Below are positions 1 through 5,005 of a stretch of DNA of 6,687 nucleotides, piece by piece. A program made the position numbers and the translations under genes. Within the stretch, counting starts at the first letter, position 1. Each line of letters begins with the position of its first letter. The stretch is taken from the NCBI GenBank assembly GCA_018899995.1, contig JAHIHE010000036.1, positions 1 to 6,687 of the forward strand, written 5' to 3'. The DNA is from Patescibacteria group bacterium. GTDB taxonomy: Bacteria; Patescibacteriota; Minisyncoccia; JAHIHE01. Below the pieces are notes generated by a model. It searched no databases. It had not been told where the DNA came from and saw only the letters and a program-made list of their open reading frames with translations.

Positions 1-115
1 AAATTTTTTATTTCATTTAATACAGATTCTACTAACTTGTTGAAGTTAATTTTTAATTATAATATCAAATTCCAAGCATTTTTACAAACTAAAAATTCAT
101 TTGTTATAAGCCTAC

Positions 116-144
116 TTGGCTTTTGTTTCTTTTTATAGTATGAT
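116..144 (+). promoter_or_regulatory. Candidate sigma70 promoter for lepA
   Basis: A -35-like TTGGCT at 116-121 and a -10-like TATGAT at 139-144 are separated by 17 nt. This would start transcription near 151 and give a leader of about 70 nt before lepA. The surroundings are very AT-rich, so chance matches are likely. The rest of 1-222 shows no supportable gene, RNA or repeat. Confidence 0.4.
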
Positions 145-222
145 ATATTATCAATTACAAGGATAAAGCTAAACAGAGAACAGAAAAGTTGTAAGAAATA
201 ACCGAATTATTTGTAATAAAAT

Positions 223-2160
223 ATGGAAATCTCGCCGTCAAAAATCAGAAATTTTTGCATAATCGCTCACGTTGACCACGGCAAATCAACTTTGGCCGAC
301 CGGCTTTTGGAATTGACCAAAACGGTGGAAAAAAGAAAAATGCAGGAGCAAGTTTTGGACAGCATGGAGCTGGAGCGCGAGCGCGGAATCACCATCAAAC
401 TCCAGCCGGTTCGGATGGTATATAAAATCCCAAATCCCAAATCCCAAATCCCAAACAAATCCCAAATTTCAAATGACCAAAAATTGAAAATTGAAAATTG
501 TGATTTGAAAATTGCAGATTCAGAGTATATTCTGAATCTGATAGACACTCCCGGCCATATTGATTTTAATTACGAGGTTTCGCGCTCTTTAGCCGCGGTG
601 GAAGGCGCGATATTATTGGTTGACGCGACGCAAGGCATTCAGGCGCAGACCTTGGGAAATTTATATCTCGCGCTTGAGCAAAACCTGACAATTATTCCGG
701 TAATCAACAAAATTGATTTGCCGAGCGCCAATATTGAGCAGGTCGCAGAAGATCTGGTAAAACTTTTGGGCTGCGAAAAAAGCGCGATTTTAAAAATTTC
801 CGCCAAAACCGGAATTGGCGTTGAAAAAGTCTTGGAAGAAATCGTTAAATCTATTCCGCTGCCCAAAGGCAAAACAAATGCTCCTCTGCGCGCTCTGATT
901 TTTGACTCTTTTTATGACTCCTATAAAGGAGTAGTGGTTTATGTAAGAGTTGTTGACGGCGAAATAAAAACCAAGGACGCGATATCTCTTATGGCCTCCG
1001 GCGCGAAAGGAGAAGTCATAGAAGCCGGTATTTTTATACCCGAATTAAAGCAAAGTAACGGGTTGTCTGCCGGAGAAATCGGATGGATAGCCACCGGACT
1101 GAAAGAGTTGGAAAAATGCCGCGTGGGAGACACTATTACAATGTCAAATGTCAAATGTCAAATGTCAAAAGGGGAAGAAAATATTGAATCACTGCCCGGA
1201 TACAAAGAGCCAAAGCCGATGGTCTACGCCAGTTTTTATCCGAAAGACGGAAATGATTTTGATGTCTTGCGCGACGCTTTTAAAAAACTGAAGCTTATGG
1301 ACGCGGCTTTCACTTTTGAGCCGGAAAGCTCTCTTGCCTTGGGCCGCGGCTTCCGCTGCGGGTTTTTAGGACTTTTGCATCTGGAAATTATTTCAGAGCG
1401 CCTGAAACGCGAATTTAATCTTTCTTTTGAGTTGACAACTCCGAGCGTAATTTATAAAATTAAAAGGCGCGGGGCCTTGCCTACCGGCAGGCAGGCGAAA
1501 TTTCCGGAAGAGCTTGAGCCGATTTTTTCGGCAAATGAACTGCCGGATGCCGGAGCGGTTTCAGAAATTCACGAGCCGTGGGCTGAAATTGAAATCATCA
1601 CTCCAACGGAGCATATCGGGAAAATAATGGCCCTGATGGAAAAAACGCGCGGCGTCTACCGGAAGACCGATTACCTTAACGCCCTAAGCGCGATTTTGAC
1701 TTATGAAGCGCCACTCGCAAACGTAATCACCAAACTGCACGACAGCTTGAAATCCGCAAGCGCCGGATTCGCTTCAATGAACTATGCAATTATCGGCTGG
1801 CGAAAAGGAGACCTTGTAAAGCTGGATATTCTTGTTGCCGGAGACAAAGTTGACGCACTTTCAAGAATCGTTCCGCAAAAAAGCGCGTTTGCCGAAGGCC
1901 GCGATTTGGTTGAGCGCCTGGCCAAAGTCATTCCGCGCCAGCAGTTTGATGTCGCGGTTCAGGCGGCAATCGGCGGAAAAATCATCGCGCGCGGCACTGT
2001 CAAGCAATACCGCAAAAATGTGACCGGCGGATTGTATGGAGGAGATGTCACCCGAAAAATGAAATTGCTTAAGATTCAAAAAAGAGGCAAGAAAAAAATG
2101 AAAGATATGGGCAAAATCGACATTCCGCACGAGGCGTTTATTGAAATAATGAAAAAATAA
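223..2160 (+). CDS. lepA: Elongation factor 4 (LepA), ribosome-associated translational GTPase, with repeat-derived inserts
   Basis: LepA/EF4 is a GTPase that binds the ribosome and is associated with back-translocation, initiation and ribosome biogenesis. All G motifs are visible: P-loop AHVDHGKST (residues 15-23), switch I RERGITIK (52-59, Thr57), DTPGH (108-112), NKID (162-165) and SAK (193-195). Downstream blocks are also LepA-specific, including GFRCGFLGLLHLEI in the middle and a C-terminal domain with PRQQFD, IQAAIGG-like and YGGDVTRK segments. The protein has 645 residues against about 599 in E. coli. The excess is explained by three inserts: about residues 70-102, 307-316 and 417-425, each coinciding with repetitive DNA. 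The start is well fixed, since an in-frame TAA lies 6 nt upstream of the ATG. No Shine-Dalgarno is obvious. Catalytic residues are intact, so the gene is probably functional despite the inserts. Identity is very sure. Confidence 0.97.
   Translation: MEISPSKIRNFCIIAHVDHGKSTLADRLLELTKTVEKRKMQEQVLDSMELERERGITIKLQPVRMVYKIPNPKSQIPNKSQISNDQKLKIENCDLKIADSEYILNLIDTPGHIDFNYEVSRSLAAVEGAILLVDATQGIQAQTLGNLYLALEQNLTIIPVINKIDLPSANIEQVAEDLVKLLGCEKSAILKISAKTGIGVEKVLEEIVKSIPLPKGKTNAPLRALIFDSFYDSYKGVVVYVRVVDGEIKTKDAISLMASGAKGEVIEAGIFIPELKQSNGLSAGEIGWIATGLKELEKCRVGDTITMSNVKCQMSKGEENIESLPGYKEPKPMVYASFYPKDGNDFDVLRDAFKKLKLMDAAFTFEPESSLALGRGFRCGFLGLLHLEIISERLKREFNLSFELTTPSVIYKIKRRGALPTGRQAKFPEELEPIFSANELPDAGAVSEIHEPWAEIEIITPTEHIGKIMALMEKTRGVYRKTDYLNALSAILTYEAPLANVITKLHDSLKSASAGFASMNYAIIGWRKGDLVKLDILVAGDKVDALSRIVPQKSAFAEGRDLVERLAKVIPRQQFDVAVQAAIGGKIIARGTVKQYRKNVTGGLYGGDVTRKMKLLKIQKRGKKKMKDMGKIDIPHEAFIEIMKK
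425..540 (+). repeat. Heptamer AAATCCC repeat plus inverted repeat inserted in frame in lepA
   Basis: AAATCCC occurs four times in tandem at 425-452 and once more at 457-463. Degenerate relatives (AAATTTC, AAATGACC) and AAAATTG-type repeats run on to about 513. A perfect 10-bp inverted repeat follows (CAGATTCAGA at 515-524 and TCTGAATCTG at 531-540, 6-nt spacer). The segment encodes a polar stretch rich in Pro, Lys, Ser, Gln and Asn between the strand ending VYK and the strand leading into DTPGH. In E. coli LepA this is a short turn, so about 27 extra residues sit in a loop between switch I and switch II. Confidence 0.85.
1141..1168 (+). repeat. Four tandem copies of ATGTCAA in frame in lepA
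   Basis: Four perfect tandem copies of the 7-nt unit ATGTCAA occupy 1141-1168 and encode the MSNVKCQMSK-type segment (residues 307-316). This lies after the conserved GDTIT and before LPGYKEPKP, where E. coli LepA has a shorter linker. The unit length is not a multiple of three, so each copy is read in a different frame. The same CAAATGTC-like wording recurs, mostly inverted, in the spacer before the protease gene. Confidence 0.85.
1478..1493 (+). repeat. Small GC-rich hairpin repeat encoding LPTGRQA inside lepA
   Basis: TGCCT (1478-1482) pairs with AGGCA (1489-1493) around the loop ACCGGC. The direct copies GCAGGCAGGC overlap its right end. Translated, it yields the ALPTGRQA segment (residues 418-425), which the equivalent region of E. 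coli LepA lacks. From memory, near-identical GRQA-type peptides appear in unrelated proteins of Parcubacteria-like genomes, so this is probably a member of a dispersed repeat family. The repeat identity is an inference; the hairpin is directly visible. Confidence 0.7.
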
Positions 2161-2287
2161 TAATAAAAACCAAAACGCAAAAACCAAATACCAAAACCAC
2201 AAACCAAAAACTTAAAAATAACTAATTGTTTGTTTGTTTTTAATCTAAGGTTTTGATTTTTGAGATTTGGTCTTTGGTTTAATTGAT
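2161..2287. repeat. Repeat-filled lepA-iscU spacer with CCAAA/TTTGG arms
   Basis: The left half (about 2167-2212) is a strongly A/C-biased run with four or more CCAAA motifs. The right half (about 2249-2280) is its rough complement, with two TTTGG motifs and T-rich sequence. The two halves could pair imperfectly across a T-rich centre. No promoter is convincing here. It could act as a weak transcript-stabilising or processing structure, or be a degenerate copy of the heptamer family seen inside lepA. Confidence 0.5.
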
Positions 2288-2695
2288 ATGGTTTATTCCA
2301 AAAAAGTCATAGAACATTTTACGCACCCGAAAAATCTTGGTAAAATAAAATCTCCGGACGGAATAGGCGTGGCCGGAAATCCGGTTTGTGGCGACATTAT
2401 GACAATGTATATCAAAGCCGGCCGCAAGAAAAAAGGGAGAAAAACAGAAGAGGTTTTAACCGATATCAAATTTGAAACGCTTGGCTGCGCCGCCGCCATC
2501 GCCACCTCTTCCATGATTACCGAGATGGCAAAAGGAAAGACAATCGCTCGGGCGCTCAAAATTACCAGAAACGATGTGGCAAACGAGCTGGAGGGATTGC
2601 CGCCGATTAAAATGCACTGTTCAAATTTGGCCGCCGAAGCGCTGCACAAAGCCATAGAGGATTATAAAACGCGTAAATATAGAAAAATAATTTAA
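2288..2695 (+). CDS. iscU: IscU/NifU-N type iron-sulfur cluster assembly scaffold
   Basis: This cytosolic scaffold assembles [2Fe-2S]/[4Fe-4S] clusters with sulfur from a cysteine desulfurase and passes them to apo-proteins. The 135-residue product is close to IscU length and aligns end to end. The three ligand cysteines are present: Cys34 in NPVCGD, Cys67 in LGCAAAIATSS and Cys111 in PPIKMHCSNLA. The conserved Asp36 and the Lys108 before the last cysteine are also present. The MVYSKKVIEHF start matches the usual N-terminus, which supports the ATG at 2288 over a TTG at 2267 that lies in repeat sequence. A Lys/Arg-rich loop (about residues 43-55) is longer than in E. coli IscU. No desulfurase, HscA/HscB or ferredoxin gene is in the window. 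No Shine-Dalgarno is visible, and the gene may be co-transcribed with lepA. Identity is strong; the choice between IscU and SufU-like naming rests on the PPIKMHC motif. Confidence 0.93.
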   Translation: MVYSKKVIEHFTHPKNLGKIKSPDGIGVAGNPVCGDIMTMYIKAGRKKKGRKTEEVLTDIKFETLGCAAAIATSSMITEMAKGKTIARALKITRNDVANELEGLPPIKMHCSNLAAEALHKAIEDYKTRKYRKII

Positions 2696-2744
2696 TTTCG
2701 TTAAGTAAATAAAATATATTTTAAGTTTAACTAAATTTATTTTT

Positions 2745-2867
2745 AAATCCAAATGACAAAATCCAAATGACAAATCAATCCCGAGTACTCGGGACAAAAT
2801 CCGAATGACTAAATTTGACATTTAGGCATTTGAAATTGATTTGACATTTGAGTTTTGAAATTTGACA
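2745..2867. repeat. Inverted-repeat element with perfect 16-bp palindrome before the protease gene
   Basis: Two copies of AAATCCAAATGAC (2745-2757 and about 2759-2771) are followed by the perfect palindrome TCCCGAGTACTCGGGA (2779-2794). The left arm CAAATGACAAATCAAT (2764-2779) is matched at 15 of 16 positions by the reverse complement of 2835-2850. The right half carries three TTGACA hexamers (2815-2820, 2841-2846, 2862-2867). The spacing suits a cruciform or RNA hairpin. It fills most of the spacer between iscU and the protease gene. Confidence 0.8.
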
Positions 2868-2878
2868 TTATAGAGAAC

Positions 2879-4123
2879 ATGCAAATATCTGAAAAAAAAT
2901 TAGTGATCATCGTTGTTGCCGCGAGCTTTATTGTTTCGTCCGTAAGCGGGTTTATTTTCGGAGTTGCCGGAGGACTGTCTTCGGGCAAATATTTTCCGGC
3001 AATCGCGGAAAAGATTACGAAAAAGATGGAAGGAGGCGGGAAAGAAGAAACGACAAAAGTCGTTAAAGAGGACTCGGCGATAATTGACGCGGTTAAAAAA
3101 GCCGACCCGGCGGTGGTAAGCATAGTTATTACCAAAGATGTGCCGAAGCTGGAGCAATATTATTCCAATCCTTTCGGCAATGACCCATTTTTCCGGCAAT
3201 TTTTCGGCGACCAATTCAACACTCCGCAATATCGGCAGAAAGGAACGGAGAAGAAAGAGGTCGGCGGAGGAAGCGGGTTTATTGTTTCTTCGGACGGGCT
3301 GATTGTATCAAACAATCATGTGGTGAGCGACAAAGAGGCCGAATACACTGTTCTGACAAATGACGGCAAAAAATATCCGGCAAAAGTTTTGGCGCGAGAT
3401 TCGGTAAAAGATCTGGCTGTTTTAAAAATTGAAAAAACCGGTTTGCCGACATTGGGTTTAGGCGACTCCGACAATCTGCAAGTGGGACAAACAGTTATTG
3501 CCATCGGAAACGCCCTGGGTGAATTCAGGAACACGGTAAGCGCGGGAATTATATCCGGACTTAAGCGTTCGGTGACCGCGTCCGGCTTCGGCGCGGGAAC
3601 GGAACAACTTACCAATGTCATTCAAACCGACGCGGCGATCAATCCGGGAAATTCCGGCGGACCTCTGCTTAATTTGTCCGGAGAAGTTATCGGCGTCAAT
3701 GTGGCTATGGCGCAGGGCGCGGAAAATATCGGCTTTGCCCTGCCGATAAACGATGTGAAAAAAGCGATAAGCGATGTTGAAAAGCACGGAAAAATTATCA
3801 CTCCTTATATGGGGGTCCGCTATATTTTGGTCAACAGCGATATAAAAGAAAAAAATAATCTTTCGGTTGATTACGGCGCTTTGGTGGTTCGCGGAGAAAT
3901 GATAAGCGACTTGGCCGTGATTCCAGGCTCGCCGGCTGACAAAGCTGGAATAGTTGAAAACAACATTATCTTGAAAGTGAACGGGACAAAAGTTGACAGC
4001 CAGAATCCTTTGGCGAATTTGATTAACAAATATTCGGTGGGCGACGAAATTACTTTGAGAATTCTCCACCGCGGCGAAGAAAAAGACATCAAGGTAAAAT
4101 TAGAAGAAAGGAAAGCGTCATAA
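2879..4123 (+). CDS. HtrA/DegP-family serine protease, membrane-anchored, one PDZ domain
   Basis: HtrA proteases degrade or hold misfolded proteins outside the cytoplasmic membrane. The product has 414 residues from the ATG at 2879. A basic N-terminus (SEKK) precedes one hydrophobic segment (about residues 8-32), which is a signal anchor. A charged linker follows, then a Phe/Asn/Gly-rich loop (FGNDPFFRQFFGDQF) typical of the family. The chymotrypsin-like domain contains the full triad: His147 in SNNHVV, Asp178 in KDLAVLKI and Ser259 in NPGNSGGPL. A single PDZ domain spans about 310-410 (YMGVRY through SPADKAGI). One PDZ resembles DegS/HhoA-type members rather than two-PDZ DegP. A TTG at 2855 would add 8 residues but lies in repeat sequence and lengthens the tail before the anchor, so the ATG is preferred; only a weak GAGA precedes it. 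A hairpin terminator follows directly. The family is certain; naming it degP, degQ or degS is not justified. Confidence 0.96.
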   Translation: MQISEKKLVIIVVAASFIVSSVSGFIFGVAGGLSSGKYFPAIAEKITKKMEGGGKEETTKVVKEDSAIIDAVKKADPAVVSIVITKDVPKLEQYYSNPFGNDPFFRQFFGDQFNTPQYRQKGTEKKEVGGGSGFIVSSDGLIVSNNHVVSDKEAEYTVLTNDGKKYPAKVLARDSVKDLAVLKIEKTGLPTLGLGDSDNLQVGQTVIAIGNALGEFRNTVSAGIISGLKRSVTASGFGAGTEQLTNVIQTDAAINPGNSGGPLLNLSGEVIGVNVAMAQGAENIGFALPINDVKKAISDVEKHGKIITPYMGVRYILVNSDIKEKNNLSVDYGALVVRGEMISDLAVIPGSPADKAGIVENNIILKVNGTKVDSQNPLANLINKYSVGDEITLRILHRGEEKDIKVKLEERKAS

Positions 4124-4139
4124 TATTAATACTAAAAAG

Positions 4140-4176
4140 CTTAAGCTCTGCCCCAAAAGCGGGGTTTTTGCTTAAG
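4140..4176 (+). terminator. Rho-independent terminator after the HtrA gene
   Basis: CCCC (4151-4154) pairs with GGGG (4161-4164) around AAAAGC and is followed at once by TTTTTG. An outer arm CTTAAGC (4140-4146) can pair with GCTTAAG (4170-4176). It begins 16 nt after the protease stop codon, as expected for the end of the lepA-iscU-protease group. Confidence 0.75.
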
Positions 4177-4228
4177 ATGCGGGTATCTAGACCCCGTTAA
4201 CGGGTTTAATTTATACCCTTATTCGCAT
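4177..4228. repeat. Nested inverted repeat with CCCGTTAACGGG palindrome at the edge of a gene remnant
   Basis: ATGCGGGTAT (4177-4186) pairs with ATACCC (4213-4218) and CGCAT (4224-4228), with a 5-nt bulge between those two right-arm blocks. Inside lies the perfect palindrome CCCGTTAACGGG (4193-4204). Its CCCG...CGGG caps resemble those of the 2779-2794 palindrome. The recognisable part of the ATPase remnant begins immediately to its right. Confidence 0.6.
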
Positions 4229-4512
4229 TGGCGCAAAATACATTGACAAGAAACAGGATAAGAAAAAAGAATTTTTCCCAGATTTAACGATTATTTTGTT
4301 TGAAGAACCGGAAGTTTTTTTGCACCCAACACAACAGGAATTTTTGAATACTGATTTGAAAAAATTATCGGAAGATCCAAACCAGCAAATACTATATTGC
4401 ACACATTCAGCAATTTTTGTTAGCAAAAATATTTTTAGATCATTTGCTTGATACAAAATGGCTTGATTTGAAAGCAAAACATTTTTATTTCCTTGACGTT
4501 ATGGCACTATAG
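4191..4512 (+). pseudogene. Decayed fragment of an OLD-family-like AAA ATPase
   Basis: The frame open from 4191 to the TGA at 4449-4451 has no usable ATG. It encodes GLIYTLIRIGAKY, then a Lys-rich linker, then the Walker B block IILFEEPEVFLHP (4290-4328), then CTHSAIFVSKNI (from 4398), which carries the conserved His after Walker B. These blocks are characteristic of OLD/RecF-like ABC-type ATPases, many of which have a C-terminal TOPRIM nuclease and act in phage defence. The Walker A half, expected upstream, is absent. After the TGA, a second frame (about 4432-4512, ending TAG) gives a segment with KHFYFLDV. This resembles a later part of the TOPRIM region and suggests an internal deletion plus frameshift; that part is an inference. 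The fragment is probably non-functional, since it has neither P-loop nor nuclease core. The family call is fairly sure; the tail is tentative. Confidence 0.75.
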
Positions 4513-4538
4513 TATTATTTAGAGTAAAAAAATAAAAC

Positions 4539-4559
4539 CGAGGCAATCCTCGATTTTTT
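4539..4559. terminator. Bidirectional terminator between the ATPase remnant and rpmE
   Basis: CGAGG (4539-4543) pairs with CCTCG (4548-4552) around the loop CAAT. It is followed on the + strand by ATTTTTT and on the - strand by GTTTTATTTTTTT. It lies about 25 nt past the stop of the minus-strand rpmE, so it most likely ends that transcript. It can also stop read-through from the left. Confidence 0.8.
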
Positions 4560-4584
4560 AAATGTCTTTATGGATTTTATACGG

Positions 4585-4914
4585 TTAATTTTTGTTGCCG
4601 ATAGCCGCTTCACTTTTAATTTCAGCAGTTTCGGATTTTTTGGCCGCTTCAACTTTTTCAGCTTTTACTTCTTTCTTACCAGCTTTTGACTTTTTAATTT
4701 TAACTGCTTTTACTTTTTTCTTAGCCATTAGTTTTTCAAATCTTTCCACGCGCCCCATGGTATCAATTATTTTCTTTTTGCCCGTGTAAAAAGGATGGCA
4801 GGCGGAGCAGATTTCCACCAGCAATTCTGGCTTTGTGGATCTAGTTTCAAAGGTCGCGCCGCACGCGCATTTGACTATGGATTTTGCGTATTTTGGATGA
4901 ATATCTGATTTCAT
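4585..4914 (-). CDS. rpmE: Large-subunit ribosomal protein bL31, zinc-binding type, with long charged C-terminal tail
   Basis: bL31 sits on the 50S central protuberance and bridges to the small subunit. The first 63 or so residues are canonical: MKSDIHPKY at the N-terminus, then CAC (Cys16, Cys18), then ICSACHPFYTGKK (Cys36, Cys39, His40), then GRVERF. The four cysteines identify the zinc-containing (C+) form. The protein is 109 residues against about 70 in E. coli. The extra 40 are a Lys/Ala/Glu-rich low-complexity tail (about residues 69-109) that is probably disordered. The start is fixed by the MKSDIHP match. No clear Shine-Dalgarno precedes it. It has its own strong promoter upstream and a hairpin terminator downstream, so it appears to be transcribed alone or with read-through from the gene upstream. 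Confidence 0.96.
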   Translation of the reverse strand: MKSDIHPKYAKSIVKCACGATFETRSTKPELLVEICSACHPFYTGKKKIIDTMGRVERFEKLMAKKKVKAVKIKKSKAGKKEVKAEKVEAAKKSETAEIKSEAAIGNKN

Positions 4915-4955
4915 AATTTAAATTTCATTGCTTTTTATCTTAAGCGCACAAAAAT

Positions 4956-4984
4956 AGTATATCAGAATTAAGATTTGGCGTCAA
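4956..4984 (-). promoter_or_regulatory. Near-consensus sigma70 promoter of rpmE
   Basis: On the minus strand TTGACG (4979-4984) and TATACT (4956-4961) are exactly 17 nt apart. A TGA before the -10 gives an extended -10 TGaTATACT. The predicted start is near 4949 and the leader is about 35 nt. This is the best promoter in the window, as expected for a ribosomal protein gene. Confidence 0.8.
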
Positions 4985-5005
4985 CTGCAACGCATCGCAT
5001 CAACG

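Noticed and set aside
1..56. Possible C-terminal or N-terminal piece of a minus-strand gene at the left edge (reads as a Lys/Asn/Val-rich peptide).
   Set aside because: The frame is closed by a TAA just upstream with no ATG, GTG or TTG start in between, and the segment is too short and AT-rich to support.
425..478. CRISPR array suggested by regularly spaced short repeats.
   Set aside because: Units are 7 nt, directly tandem, without spacers of CRISPR length and located inside a coding gene.
2815..2874. A promoter for the protease gene built on one of the three TTGACA hexamers.
   Set aside because: No -10 element lies 16-18 nt downstream of any of them; the best pair has a 19-nt spacer and a poor CATTAT. 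The hexamers follow from the repeat wording.
3458..4069. Long 203-codon minus-strand open frame inside the HtrA gene.
   Set aside because: It is antisense to an intact protease with all catalytic residues, and its translation shows no family features.
223..4123. LepA-IscU-HtrA as a dedicated stress operon.
   Set aside because: Co-direction and a shared terminator are visible, but the spacers are 127-183 nt of repeats and no functional link is supported; neighbours may be coincidental.
4211..4477. Minus-strand 88-codon open frame opposite the ATPase remnant.
   Set aside because: The + strand frame carries recognisable Walker B and His motifs; the opposite frame has no motif, so it is a shadow.
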